Notes: generated by a model not told the origin, from the sequence alone. 64,000 nt of DNA from Rhizobium sp. BK376 (GCF_004341625.1 NZ_SLZG01000013.1:124001-188000); one strand, 5' to 3'; shown: positions 51,476 through 60,781, numbered from the stretch's first letter. A program made the numbers and translations.

Positions 51476-52131
51476 TCGTTCCCGTTGTGACCCATGCACC
51501 AACGCCGTTCGGCAGTCGTACCTTTGCCGGCGCAAACGCGCTCACCGTGATCCTCTATGGTGGCCTGGGTGCTGCGATCTTCATGCTGCCCTTCTCGATG
51601 ATCAGGGCGCATCACTATAGTTCAATCGCCGGGGGCTTGGCCTTTCTGCCCCTGTCGCTCATCCTCGGCCTTGGATCACGGCTGTCCGGAAGCCTGGCCG
51701 ACAGGGTCGGCAAGCGGCTGCCGCTGACGATCGGCCCCCTCATTGCCGGCGTCGGGTTTGCGACCCTGGCGCTATTGGCAGACGGGGAAACGTACGTGAC
51801 GACGTTTCTGCCGGGACTGGTCATCGTCGGGGTAGGAATGACGCTTGCGGTGCCAGCCCTGACCACCGCAGTGTTTGATTCCACCTCCGACAGCGACAGT
51901 GGCGCGACGTCGGGTATCAACAATGCTGCGGCGAGAACGGGAGGCCTGCTCGCCACCGCCGCACTCGGTATTGCCTTTGGCGATGACCGGATGGCAGCGA
52001 TGTCGGTCGAGGTGTTGACCAGTGCCTATACCAGCGTGATGTGGTGTGCGGCGGTGGCATCTGCTGCAAGCGCAGTGATCGCGTTCGGTACAAAATCAAA
52101 GGACGATTCCTCGCATGGAAAAGCGCGTTGA
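51475..52131 (+). pseudogene. 3' fragment of a DHA2-family MFS exporter
   Basis: The frame codes for about 215 C-terminal residues of a 14-helix exporter: FAGANALTVILYGGLGAAIFMLPF, SLILGLGSRLSGSLADRVGKRLPL and VPALTTAVFDSTSDSDSGATSGINNAAARTGGLLATAALG. The N-terminal half is absent; upstream is IS5-type DNA. GTG 51487 could begin translation, but the product would lack half its helices. Its partner half is not elsewhere in the window. It does not match the intact exporter at 35735-37468 closely enough to be its duplicate. Confidence 0.7.
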
Positions 52132-52387
52132 TCTTGCTTTGACGACTGTGGTCAGGGAGGTCATTGGGTAAGTCAACGCGAACAAATATTGTGGCCTCTT
52201 ACGAAGCGATTATGGGATCCGCCGCGATGTCAGCGAAGCGTGGAGAGCAAATCCTTAAGTGATGGTGACGCGCGCGTGGCTCTAAACGAAAAGTTGAAAA
52301 TAAAGTGCCATTTCCCGTCAGAAATTACGGTGGCGTCACCCCGTTGCTATAAGCTAGGAAGATGATTCAGACGGAGTTTTGCCTTTG

Positions 52388-53296
52388 ATGAAATCGAGCC
52401 TCGAGCATCTGCCGGAACAGAAGCAGCGGGAACTCGCGCGCGTCGTCGAGATCATTCACGAGGAGTTCGAGGATGCGCTGAAGGGTGGCGAGGCGGAATT
52501 CAAGAAGAGGGGGCGGATCTGGAAGATCATCCTGTTTGGTTCCTATGCCCGCGGAACCTGGGTCGAGGAGCCGCACACGACGAAAGGCTACCGATCCGAT
52601 TACGATATCCTGATCATCGTCAACACCAAGAAGCTGACGGATCCGGAGTATTGGGACGCGACCAGGAGTCGACTGATGCACAGTGGACTCAAGACGCCGG
52701 TAGGCATCATTGTCCACTCGCGGCGCGAGGTTGGCGATCGTCTTCACCTAGGTCAGCCCTTTTTCTCAGACATCCGCCGCGACGGGATTGTTCTCTACGA
52801 ACTTGATGACGTGCCTCTTCCACAGCCGAAGCCAATGTCACCTGCCGAAGAGTATCAAGTTGCGAGGGGGCATTTCGATGCACGATACCCCGAAGCTGTC
52901 ATGATGCTTAAGACATCGCAGTGGCAAAAACTTCAGCCAGAGGAGAACAGTTTCAAGTCTGCATCGTTTAGTCTTCATCAGGCGATTGAACAGGCTTATT
53001 CGACCGTCCTTCTTACTCTTACAAATTATTCGCCAGCGTCTCACAACATCAGCTTTCTACGCGCCCTCAGTGAGGACCGAGATCGGCGCTTGGCGGACGC
53101 GTGGCCTCGGGACCGGCAGCGCTTTATCGCTTGGTTCAATCTGATCAATGAGGCCTACGTTAAAGCACGGTATTCGCCCCACTACGAGATTAGCCAAGAG
53201 GCTTTAATCTGGCTCGGAGAGCGGACAACTGAGCTGCACCAACTCGTGGCGACAATTTGTGAAGAACATCTGGCAAGCTTGAAGTCACAGCTTTAA
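52388..53296 (+). CDS. Nucleotidyltransferase-HEPN fusion protein
   Basis: A 302-aa two-domain protein. Residues about 20-150 are a minimal nucleotidyltransferase: WKIILFGSYARGTW (GS motif at 51-56) with the metal-binding acidic pair in YRSDYDILIIV (D71, D73). Residues about 160-295 are a HEPN helical domain (SFKSASFSLHQAIEQAYSTVLLTLTNYSPASHNISFLRAL). As two genes, MNT-HEPN pairs act as toxin-antitoxin modules in which the MNT AMPylates the HEPN RNase. Here they are fused. I do not see a clear RX4-6H RNase motif in the HEPN part, so toxicity is doubtful. Start ATG 52388 or the TTG 9 bases before it. Confidence 0.82.
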   Translation: MKSSLEHLPEQKQRELARVVEIIHEEFEDALKGGEAEFKKRGRIWKIILFGSYARGTWVEEPHTTKGYRSDYDILIIVNTKKLTDPEYWDATRSRLMHSGLKTPVGIIVHSRREVGDRLHLGQPFFSDIRRDGIVLYELDDVPLPQPKPMSPAEEYQVARGHFDARYPEAVMMLKTSQWQKLQPEENSFKSASFSLHQAIEQAYSTVLLTLTNYSPASHNISFLRALSEDRDRRLADAWPRDRQRFIAWFNLINEAYVKARYSPHYEISQEALIWLGERTTELHQLVATICEEHLASLKSQL

Positions 53297-53434
53297 TTGT
53301 GAAGCGATTCCAGTGATAGTTTCTGAATTATTGAGTATAGATTCAGCGCGTATGGTTATCAATTCGGGATGGCCGTAATACATTTTGTGTTCTGTAAGTA
53401 GTTTTTCCATATTAATGGCTACGAATATTACTGA

Positions 53435-53461
53435 CCATCGATAACCAGTACTTATCGATGG
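53435..53461. promoter_or_regulatory. Inverted repeat upstream of the DUF1612 gene
   Basis: CCATCGATAA (53435-53444) and TTATCGATGG (53452-53461) are perfect inverted repeats with a 7-base spacer; one further A-T pair extends the arms. They lie in an AT-rich 250-base intergenic region, 86 bases before the DUF1612 start. No T tract follows, so an operator is more likely than a terminator. Confidence 0.5.
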
Positions 53462-53547
53462 TTAGCGAACTAACTCCCAATCATACCATGTGACGAACCT
53501 GAATATTGAGATAGAGTTCGTTTAGCAAATCATTTACTATAATTTCA

Positions 53548-54678
53548 ATGGCTTACGATCTCGCGAAAATCAGCATGACAGCCCTGATGGAGCCGGCTTT
53601 TCGCGCCGGCATCGAACTGGCGCGTTTGGACGAGCGTATCGCCCGTTCGCCGGTTGGTCCGGGCTGGATCGAGCGCGCACAGTTTACCGATGCGTGCGCC
53701 TCGCTGTGGATCGACGGCGAGCTGGTGCATCTCGAAGACCTCGTCCTCCACGACGATATCAGAGATATTCGCACACCCACCCATGAGCTGACAATCGCCC
53801 GCGACGTGCTGCGCACCCGCCGGCGGATCGCCGCCCAACTTCCCGGCTGGGCATTGTCGGCTGACGGCGTCCGCACTCTCAGAAAAACCGCAGAGATTAC
53901 TTCGGCCGACACGGAAGAGGTGCAGGCGTACGGTGCCATCCGGCGCGCCGTCGCGGACGATCGGGAAGGGGAGGGGGACGATGTCGACGACATCGAAAAC
54001 CTTCCTGGCGTCGACTATGCCGCCATCGACGCGGTTCTGGCCCGATCGGAGGCGGCAATCGAGAATGCAACACGACCCAGGCGCGACGGCGGCCGAGAAA
54101 GAGACCCAATAATCTACGACCTCGACTGGGACGAGGATGCGCGGCTCGACGAATGGCGCAGCGTGGTGCACCAGGCCGAAAGCCTACCGGCAGTGTTGCA
54201 GGCGATCGTCGCCCTCGATGCCTGGAATGAGCTGGCCGTGCTGCAGCATGCGCCTTGGCTCGGCCGGCTGCTGGCGGCATCGATCCTGCGCCAGGCCGGC
54301 GTCACGTCAGGTGCCCATCTCGCCGCCATCAATCTCGGCCTCAAAACCATTCCGGTCGATCGACGCCGGCATCGCGACCGCGAAACCCGGCTGCGGGCCA
54401 TCGCCCAAGGGTTTTTGGCGGCCGCGGAGATCGGCATAAAAGAGCATGACCGACTGACACTGGCGAAAACGATGATGGACCGAAAACTGGAAGGACGGCG
54501 AACCTCTTCAAAATTGCCGGAGCTGGCCGAGCTGGTGATGGCGAAACCGCTGGTGTCGGCCGGGATGGTGGCCAACACGCTCGACGTCACGCCGCAGGCG
54601 GCGCGGCGGATTGTTTTGGAGCTCGGCCTCAGGGAGATGACGGGGAGGGGGAGGTTTCGGGCATGGGGGGTGCTGTAG
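53548..54678 (+). CDS. DUF1612/HTH protein, RHE_PE00001-like
   Basis: A 376-aa protein of a family found on rhizobial plasmids. The N-terminal region (MEPAFRAGIELARLDERIARSPVGPGWIERAQFTDACASLWIDGELVHLEDLVLHD) and the central segment LPAVLQAIVALDAWNELAVLQHAPWLGRLLAASILRQAG correspond to the DUF1612 domain. The C-terminus has an HTH (LPELAELVMAKPLVSAGMVANTLDVTPQAARRIVLELGLREMTGRGRFRAWGVL). A Fic-related, DNA-binding accessory role has been suggested for such proteins, but function is unknown. The ribosome-binding site is weak; an inverted repeat lies upstream. Confidence 0.8.
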   Translation: MAYDLAKISMTALMEPAFRAGIELARLDERIARSPVGPGWIERAQFTDACASLWIDGELVHLEDLVLHDDIRDIRTPTHELTIARDVLRTRRRIAAQLPGWALSADGVRTLRKTAEITSADTEEVQAYGAIRRAVADDREGEGDDVDDIENLPGVDYAAIDAVLARSEAAIENATRPRRDGGRERDPIIYDLDWDEDARLDEWRSVVHQAESLPAVLQAIVALDAWNELAVLQHAPWLGRLLAASILRQAGVTSGAHLAAINLGLKTIPVDRRRHRDRETRLRAIAQGFLAAAEIGIKEHDRLTLAKTMMDRKLEGRRTSSKLPELAELVMAKPLVSAGMVANTLDVTPQAARRIVLELGLREMTGRGRFRAWGVL

Positions 54679-54740
54679 CCAGATGCTTTGGGTTTCTTCG
54701 CGATCATCGGCGATCAGATATCAGCGATGATCGGATGGAC

Positions 54741-55406
54741 TTATTGAGGTGAGACCTGAGCGGCAGGCAACATGTCAACGAAAATATGTTTTAAACGGAT
54801 CGTGTGAGTTCCATTTTGCATCAGAGCGCCCTCAAGAACAGCCAAGGACAGCGTATGTGGAGCTTCAGGGGTAAGGCCAGCTGCTTCCCCGTAATCCCCG
54901 CGGACACGGGCGTCGATCGCGCTGACAATATCCGTTTCTGGGAGGGCCAGAACATAGCCCAGCATGAAACCCCACTCATGGCCGGCGGCATATTTGCTTT
55001 TGAAGAAGCGATCGACGCCCTCTGTCACATAACGGGTACTCAAGCCCGGCTCGCCTGCTCGCACGCGCTTACATTCGATCGCGACATAGGCATCCTCGTC
55101 CCCGAACTGATGCAGGAACTGTAGAGTGATGTCGATCCGACCGAGCAGGCTCGGATCGTTAGCGGACATGTCTTCAAGTTCGACTTCGCCACGAAGCTGA
55201 AGGTTAGTCAGCCCGAGCGTTTTCTTGACGCGTCGCATTGCCTTACGAACGATGACTGTGATCGGGACTTCGAGCATGCCGGCAGTGAGGTCCGAGCGCG
55301 CAGCGTTGCAACCCCTGCACACCAGGTCAACAACGGTCGCGATCTGATCATCTGATAGAGAAAACGCTGGAAGGCCAACCGGCGCGTCAACCGCGAGAAG
55401 AGACAT
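54741..55406 (-). CDS. PD-(D/E)XK-like nuclease, putative restriction component
   Basis: A 221-aa protein whose centre reads GRIDITLQFLHQFGDEDAYVAIECKRV. This fits a PD-(D/E)XK core with D92 and E111-x-K113, and acidic residues upstream (E74, E76, E78). It is followed by GLSTRYVTEGVDRFFKSKYAAGHEWGFMLGYVLA, a pattern common in restriction-type nucleases. I recognise no named family. Its start overlaps the end of the 1031-aa methyltransferase gene by 20 bases, making it the third gene of a regulator-methyltransferase-nuclease operon. The natural inference is that it cuts DNA lacking the partner's methylation. A role in Mrr-like cleavage of modified DNA is also possible. Confidence 0.65.
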   Translation of the reverse strand: MSLLAVDAPVGLPAFSLSDDQIATVVDLVCRGCNAARSDLTAGMLEVPITVIVRKAMRRVKKTLGLTNLQLRGEVELEDMSANDPSLLGRIDITLQFLHQFGDEDAYVAIECKRVRAGEPGLSTRYVTEGVDRFFKSKYAAGHEWGFMLGYVLALPETDIVSAIDARVRGDYGEAAGLTPEAPHTLSLAVLEGALMQNGTHTIRLKHIFVDMLPAAQVSPQ

Positions 55407-58400
55407 CCGGCCTCCGTACCCAGTGGTCTCCGAGAATGATGTCGGCGTCGTTCAGTCCAATCGTACGCGTCCAGTAGCGGACTTCGGCCGGCTTGAGCAT
55501 GAACAGATCATCGGTGCCGTAAAGCCGCATCTGACGGCGTTCATTCAGATATGGCGGAATGTCCGCTTCGAGTTGGCCTCGAAGCAGATTGGCAAGCGAA
55601 TAAAGCTCGGCCGGGTCCCCCTCACGCACGACTGGTTTTTCTCCTGGACCTCCTGATGCCATTACGAACCTCACGGCCGTGACGCCAGGAATGCCTGCGG
55701 AGAGATCGCCACCAGTGAGTTTGATAGGGTAGACAATAGCCTCGAGATGACGCTCGTTGCGGGCACGCAGATAGGCGTTGACAGATCCTGCGACCTGTCC
55801 GGCATAGGCGTGAAGGCAATCAACGTCAGGAGGCGTGACCAGACCGATGCGTTCGCCACGGTTCTCGAAAATCTGGTATCGGGCGCGCGACACACTTTCC
55901 CGCGCTAGGATGCATTCGTCCGGCTCGAGACCGTAAAGCTCGAAAACCGCATCGTCCAAGCGATCGAGCCGGTCCGAATCCCCGGGGTTTGCCGCCGCTG
56001 ATTTTTCGGCATCTATTACTGCGCCGATGGCCGCGGGATCACATTGACCGAAGAGCGGAACTCGGATCGATAAAAGGTCATGCGGTTCGACAGTTGGACG
56101 CTCTAGGCCCCATGTTGGTCCGCCCATAGCGAACTGAAAGGCTGTGAGGCTGGAGTTCAATATCCCTGACAGCAAAAATGCGAAGCGACTGTCAACGCCG
56201 GCAAAGGAAATCCCGAAAAAGCCCTGCGTATATAGTACGTCTTCTTCACTCACCGCCGCACTGTACCTGCCGCGTTCTGCCGCCGCATCCGAACCAACCT
56301 TTGAACACAGGAGAAGCGGCCCCCGGAATATCGAACGGCTACGGACGCGATGCAGAGTCTCGTGTGTGAACTCGTCGAGCTGATCGCTCTCAATTCGGAA
56401 GGCAGTGAAATTGTCTGGCGTTACAACACGGAGTTCCGCGTAGTCATCCGGGCTCTTCGTCTGCTCGCGACCCTTAACCTTGAACCCTTGGCCTCGATTC
56501 ACTCGTTGCGTTATTTCGATACCATCCAGTGTGCGATCAAGCGTGAAAAACTCCCGTTCGAGCCTCTCAATCAACCAGCCGTCGCGCACGGTTCCGAATG
56601 TCGCCGCCTTCAAAAATGGCGGTGTCGTTAACACCTTTTTCAAAGGTACCGAGCGTATTTCGTTAGGTCCCAGATGAAAAACGCCTGTTCGCCGATAATC
56701 TGGCGTCCAAGGTATAGACCCTACGAGCAAACGGTCTTTATCGGGGCCAAGCGCGCACCGAGCAAAGAAAATCAGGGCCGGGCCGACCGCGTCGGGGAAA
56801 AGGTCTTCGCGACGAAGGAAGGAAAGATTGATGAGAGCTGCGGGTGCCAGGCGTTCAAGCAAGTGGTTGCGCGCTGCAACAGCATGAATGTCCTTTGAGA
56901 AAAACGGCGTGGCCTTCATCACCATGCCAATCCGACCGGCGTCGCCGGCCAGATCCGCCCCCAAGGCCAAGAATGCCTGGTCTGGGCTTCGCCTCGGACG
57001 GAACGTAGACGTGTCGGATGCAAGCCGTTTTTGTGCGTTGGCTTTGGTGACAAAAGTCCATGGCGGATTGCCAACGACTGCGTCGAAACTATTCTTGGTG
57101 ATCTTTTGCGGAAGCTTATCGCCGAGGGAATCAGCTTCAAACAGGGTCGTGTCGATCAGGCGATCGAACTTGAGGTCAGATATGTCGTTGACGGGCTCCT
57201 CGTCCAGTTCGAGCGCGGCCAGGTAGAGGCTGAATGCCGCTATGCCCAGAGCCGCCCGATTAATGTCTATCCCGAAAAGCTGATTGTATAAGATATGGCG
57301 CACAAGCTGCCGGCCGGCCGGCTTGCCTTCGGATGCACGCCACACCAATCGCCGGAAGGCCTCGACCAGGAACGCGCCCGACCCACAGGCCGGGTCGATG
57401 ATCCGAGCGTCCAGCGACAGGCCCTCGAACACAGGGTCGAGGGTCAGATGTACAAGTTCGACTGGCGTATAGTGCAATCCCAGCGATCTCGCCTCATCGG
57501 CAGCGCTGGTACGGGCGAACTGTTGGTAGATTGAACTGACCAAGTCTATCGGTATCGCATTAAACCGGAAACGGAACAGCCTCCCCTGGCCATATCGTTC
57601 CGGGATCAGGCTGCGTCCGTCGATAAAGTCACGAATGAGCTCGAGATGCTGGGCGGTTAGCTGATCGCGCTCGGCCCCTGGATCGTCCATCGGAAACAAG
57701 TCCCCGTTGAACGTCTTGCGCAACCAGTCGAAGAGCGCGAAGGCACTTGCTGGTGTCCCGAACATGGCGCTGAGATCCGTTGGCAAGGTTGATGGCAAAA
57801 ACGGCTGTGCTATCCCTCGGTCCAAGAGGTACCAAGTGAAGATGCAGCGCCCTATGAAGCGCTGGGCGATATCGCGGGCGTGGACCAATTCGCGGCCGGT
57901 TCGACGTTCTTCCCCTAACGCGGTTAGGCGATCCTCAAGGGCACTGATTTCCGCCAAAAGCTCGCGATCCACCCGATGCCTTCGGTCAATCTTGGAGCCA
58001 ATCGCGCTGGACCAAAACGCACCCGTCTCCGTCGCGACGCGTCCGCATTGCGCATCAAGATCACGCAATCGCTCGGAAGAATTCAATACGAAAGATTCTA
58101 GGGCTTGAGGGGCCTCGTCCATTGCCGTATTGCTCTGCTCTGGCAAGGCGTAGCAATCATATAGCCGCACGTCGGTCGGCGTGATGATCCAAAGGAGCGG
58201 CGCAACCCCGACATTCCAAGCGGCTTCCTGCCATTGGCGAAGATCCGCCTCGCTTGGCTTGGAGAAACCTGCATCCTTGAAGATGCAGGTGGGGGCATTC
58301 TGTGCTGAAAAAACGGCGTCCGCATTCAATCCGACGCGATCGTCGGAAAAAACGGCGCGCATTCTTGCAGCTCGTGGATCGTCAGCAGACACGAAACCGG

Positions 58401-58482
58401 GAGCCAGGCGACCACTCCCGCTCATATAGCCAGTGGCCTCGAGCGCTTGCCTAAATGCCGAGCTCGTCAAGCTGACCTCCAC
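55387..58482 (-). CDS. Large class I DNA methyltransferase (Eco57I/type IIG-like, N6-adenine type)
   Basis: A 1031-aa protein with SAM-binding motif I in RIIDPACGSGAFLVEAFRR (about 361-379), GIDINRAALGIAAFSLYLAALEL (motif II region) and catalytic motif IV NPPW (472-475). NPPW is a variant of the NPPY/F of amino-methylating enzymes. The N-terminal ~330 residues are helical with GRCIFTWYLLDRGIAQPFLP and a RYGQGRLFRFRFNAIPIDLVSSIYQQF box typical of Eco57I/BREX PglX-like enzymes. The C-terminal ~500 residues should hold the target-recognition domain. I see no convincing D...ExK nuclease at the N-terminus, so the separate downstream nuclease may provide cleavage. Start GTG 58482 overlaps the regulator gene by 16 bases. 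Confidence 0.85.
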   Translation of the reverse strand: MEVSLTSSAFRQALEATGYMSGSGRLAPGFVSADDPRAARMRAVFSDDRVGLNADAVFSAQNAPTCIFKDAGFSKPSEADLRQWQEAAWNVGVAPLLWIITPTDVRLYDCYALPEQSNTAMDEAPQALESFVLNSSERLRDLDAQCGRVATETGAFWSSAIGSKIDRRHRVDRELLAEISALEDRLTALGEERRTGRELVHARDIAQRFIGRCIFTWYLLDRGIAQPFLPSTLPTDLSAMFGTPASAFALFDWLRKTFNGDLFPMDDPGAERDQLTAQHLELIRDFIDGRSLIPERYGQGRLFRFRFNAIPIDLVSSIYQQFARTSAADEARSLGLHYTPVELVHLTLDPVFEGLSLDARIIDPACGSGAFLVEAFRRLVWRASEGKPAGRQLVRHILYNQLFGIDINRAALGIAAFSLYLAALELDEEPVNDISDLKFDRLIDTTLFEADSLGDKLPQKITKNSFDAVVGNPPWTFVTKANAQKRLASDTSTFRPRRSPDQAFLALGADLAGDAGRIGMVMKATPFFSKDIHAVAARNHLLERLAPAALINLSFLRREDLFPDAVGPALIFFARCALGPDKDRLLVGSIPWTPDYRRTGVFHLGPNEIRSVPLKKVLTTPPFLKAATFGTVRDGWLIERLEREFFTLDRTLDGIEITQRVNRGQGFKVKGREQTKSPDDYAELRVVTPDNFTAFRIESDQLDEFTHETLHRVRSRSIFRGPLLLCSKVGSDAAAERGRYSAAVSEEDVLYTQGFFGISFAGVDSRFAFLLSGILNSSLTAFQFAMGGPTWGLERPTVEPHDLLSIRVPLFGQCDPAAIGAVIDAEKSAAANPGDSDRLDRLDDAVFELYGLEPDECILARESVSRARYQIFENRGERIGLVTPPDVDCLHAYAGQVAGSVNAYLRARNERHLEAIVYPIKLTGGDLSAGIPGVTAVRFVMASGGPGEKPVVREGDPAELYSLANLLRGQLEADIPPYLNERRQMRLYGTDDLFMLKPAEVRYWTRTIGLNDADIILGDHWVRRPDVSSRG

Positions 58483-59009
58483 CGTTTCGCGGTGACCGGC
58501 TCGGCATTGCCTTTGCGGGCACTGGCGACCGCTACGAGGTTCTCACCCGAATCGATGGCGCGTGCGGGGAAAAGCTCGAGCTGGCCTGCCGGATTTGTCG
58601 GTGAAGGCAGCGAAAACCCGACTGCCAACGCTTCAAGATGGGGCTGCAAGGTGATCAATACTGCATCGCCAGGTGGCGGTGTTGAGCCATCCTCTACCAG
58701 AGACCAGCGGTCGCCACCATGCAGCGCGAGGGTTTTGCCTCGGAGTGCAATGAAAGACGTTCGTCGCAAACCGGCTTTGAGGCTCATGAAGAGCGATTGA
58801 TGAAACTGCAGCTCAAGGTGAAATCTGTCTCGTAGGCTGGCGGCAATTCTGAGAAGCAGGATCGTTTGCCACGTAAAGCCTGCCGGCGACCCCTTGCCTT
58901 TGGGAGGAACATCGGCAGGGATAAGGGCACGCCTGCTCGTCCACTCTCGTAGCGTAGCCGTTGAGAGACCGGTGAGCAGTGTCGCGTCGGGCGTCGTGAC
59001 GAACTTCAT
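58467..59009 (-). CDS. MerR-like DNA-binding protein, probable controller of the restriction-like operon
   Basis: A 180-aa protein with an N-terminal MerR/excisionase-type winged helix (MKFVTTPDATLLTGLSTATLREWTSRRALIPADVPPKGKGSPAGFTWQTILLLRIAASLRDRF). The C-terminal part is not recognised (LRRTSFIALRGKTLALHGGDRWSLVEDG...). The frame extends to 59141, but ATG 59009 is preceded by CAGGA and starts at the domain boundary. Two identical-type operators lie immediately upstream. It therefore probably autoregulates and times expression of methyltransferase and nuclease, as controller proteins do in restriction systems. Confidence 0.75.
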   Translation of the reverse strand: MKFVTTPDATLLTGLSTATLREWTSRRALIPADVPPKGKGSPAGFTWQTILLLRIAASLRDRFHLELQFHQSLFMSLKAGLRRTSFIALRGKTLALHGGDRWSLVEDGSTPPPGDAVLITLQPHLEALAVGFSLPSPTNPAGQLELFPARAIDSGENLVAVASARKGNAEPVTAKRWRSA

Positions 59010-59025
59010 GACAATCCTGAGAGAT

Positions 59026-59070
59026 CGGGTACTATACCCGAGCTCATAGGAAGAACGGGTAGCATACCCG
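59026..59070. promoter_or_regulatory. Twin operators CGGGTA-N3-TACCCG
   Basis: CGGGTACTATACCCG (59026-59040) and CGGGTAGCATACCCG (59056-59070) are 15-bp palindromes with identical 6-base arms and centres exactly 30 bases apart. They would lie on the same face of the helix. They begin 17 bases before the regulator start and about 168 bases before the divergent 511-aa gene, so they could control both directions. Confidence 0.75.
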
Positions 59071-59237
59071 ATCTTGATCGTAAAGAACAACGACGCTTGA
59101 ACTGCCACCCAATGTCGTCTTGGCCGCAACCGACAACCCATCGAACTGTGAATCGTCGGTTAGACGAGCGGGACGCCACAGAGTCGGTGCTAGAGAATTT
59201 TCGAAGCGGTCATAGCGCAAAATGTGAAGGTCGCCTG

Positions 59238-60773
59238 ATGATAATGGATCACCGCCTACCCAGCGAGCTGAACAATCAAGAGATCGCCGATAGGATCCGT
59301 AAGCAGGTAACGGCAATTCGCGAACTGCTCGAAGCATATGAGCCGAGGTCGACGATATTCGCATGGCTCGATACCCTGCGCGCTGTGGAGGAATGTATCA
59401 ATCTTGTGATGGTCGACTGGTCAACTGCAGAAGAATCATTTTTCTCCGACTTGCTTTCGACGCCCGTCGATCGCTTTCTCATCGCTCCCACCTACCTTGT
59501 TGCAGTCCGGGAGCGAATGACAGCTAAGTTCAGTGCGAACTTTGCGGCCCGCTTCGGCAACTTGATGGTCCAGTGTTTCGCCATTAGACGTTCGTTCGCA
59601 CTGCATGGAATCGATGGTGCGACGGAAGGCTTAGCTGACGTCGGTTCGATGATAGGGTACTTCCAGTCCCGTCGGCGCCATCTTGTCGCCATGCTGCATC
59701 TGATGCCGCACGTATGTAAGGGACGTAGTCCTTTTGCTCCTCTCGACACCCTAAACGTGGTTCTACCGCTTGTCGAACTTTACGGTTTGCCGATGTCTGG
59801 CTGTCAGACCGTCCTGAACGTCAGGGCGGCGCGCGAAAAGTTGGGATTGCCTGCGGACCTTAATGCGGAGCTGGCGATGTTGAGTCCGCTGTTTTTAGAA
59901 CCCGAACGCGCGCCGATCGTCGATATGCCGATAACCGCAGACGGTGTAGAAATTCTGAAATCGCGCGAACAGCTTCGGGACGACAGACTGTTTTCAGCCG
60001 CCGAGCTGCGAAATGACATAGCTTTGATTGAAGCTGCCTACGCCGAATTTGACCTTTCGGCGTCGGACTTTCCGCCTTGCTCCAAGCTGGTGCGGAAACT
60101 GTCCAACGACTATATCGACCGCGATTTCTGGATCGCGATCACGCCGCCGGATTTGAAACGGCTATTTCGTAGATACGGGGCATCGCAGGCGCTACAGGAT
60201 GCTTTCGTCAATGCGTCTGCCGACTACAACGACTGCCTCTCGACCTATGCCCCAATGGTATTGGTCGGAGGGGTCTATCGGTCTACTGTGACTCTACTCA
60301 GTCGATTCCTATACAATTGGCGGGCTCGATGCTTAGACCGTAAGAAGCGGTATCAAATCAGATCCGGTTTTATATTTGAGGATGCGGTTGCCGCCGAATT
60401 AGGTAGTCAAGGTTTTGAACTTCAAGCGCTCACGCGTGTCGGCCGAGCTGAGTTCGATGTCGTCACCGTCAAAAACGGTGTGATCTGGAACGTTCAATGC
60501 AAGAACAACTTCGTACACCTGGAGAAGGTTGATTCTGACGCGGAGCGGTTTGCTCGATACAACAGCTACTTAGTGAAAGCTTACGAGAAAGCATTGCGAA
60601 AGGAGGTTGGCCGTGAACACCTCCTGAAAAAGCAACTTGGGACAGAGTGCATTCAGCATATGGTCGTTTCGCGCTTCCCTGTAGTGACCGACAACGCAAG
60701 GATTCTTCCATTTAGCAGGATCCATGATTTCGCAGCTCGCGCGGAGATTATTTTGCGCGAGCTGACGCCTTAA
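59238..60773 (+). CDS. 511-aa protein with C-terminal restriction-endonuclease-like (QxK) domain
   Basis: The first ~360 residues are mostly helical and match nothing I know (IRKQVTAIRELLEAYEPRSTIFAWLDTLRAVEECINLVM...). The C-terminal ~140 residues form a PD-(D/E)XK-type nuclease: FIFEDAVAAELGSQGFELQALTRVGRAEFDVVTVKNGVIWNVQCKNNF. This has E378, D407 and Q420-x-K422, the QxK variant used by Mrr-like and other modified-DNA or type IV nucleases. The frame is open upstream to 59097; ATG 59238 with GAAGG upstream follows the operator region sensibly. It is divergent from the methyltransferase operon, with shared operators between. A partner nuclease or sensor of that system is the simplest reading. 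Confidence 0.7.
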   Translation: MIMDHRLPSELNNQEIADRIRKQVTAIRELLEAYEPRSTIFAWLDTLRAVEECINLVMVDWSTAEESFFSDLLSTPVDRFLIAPTYLVAVRERMTAKFSANFAARFGNLMVQCFAIRRSFALHGIDGATEGLADVGSMIGYFQSRRRHLVAMLHLMPHVCKGRSPFAPLDTLNVVLPLVELYGLPMSGCQTVLNVRAAREKLGLPADLNAELAMLSPLFLEPERAPIVDMPITADGVEILKSREQLRDDRLFSAAELRNDIALIEAAYAEFDLSASDFPPCSKLVRKLSNDYIDRDFWIAITPPDLKRLFRRYGASQALQDAFVNASADYNDCLSTYAPMVLVGGVYRSTVTLLSRFLYNWRARCLDRKKRYQIRSGFIFEDAVAAELGSQGFELQALTRVGRAEFDVVTVKNGVIWNVQCKNNFVHLEKVDSDAERFARYNSYLVKAYEKALRKEVGREHLLKKQLGTECIQHMVVSRFPVVTDNARILPFSRIHDFAARAEIILRELTP

Positions 60774-60781
60774 AAAGCTCG

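Noticed and set aside
55387..58482. Calling the large methyltransferase a BREX PglX
   Set aside because: Size and fold are similar, but none of the other BREX genes (PglZ, BrxC, BrxL/Lon) is in the flanking sequence.
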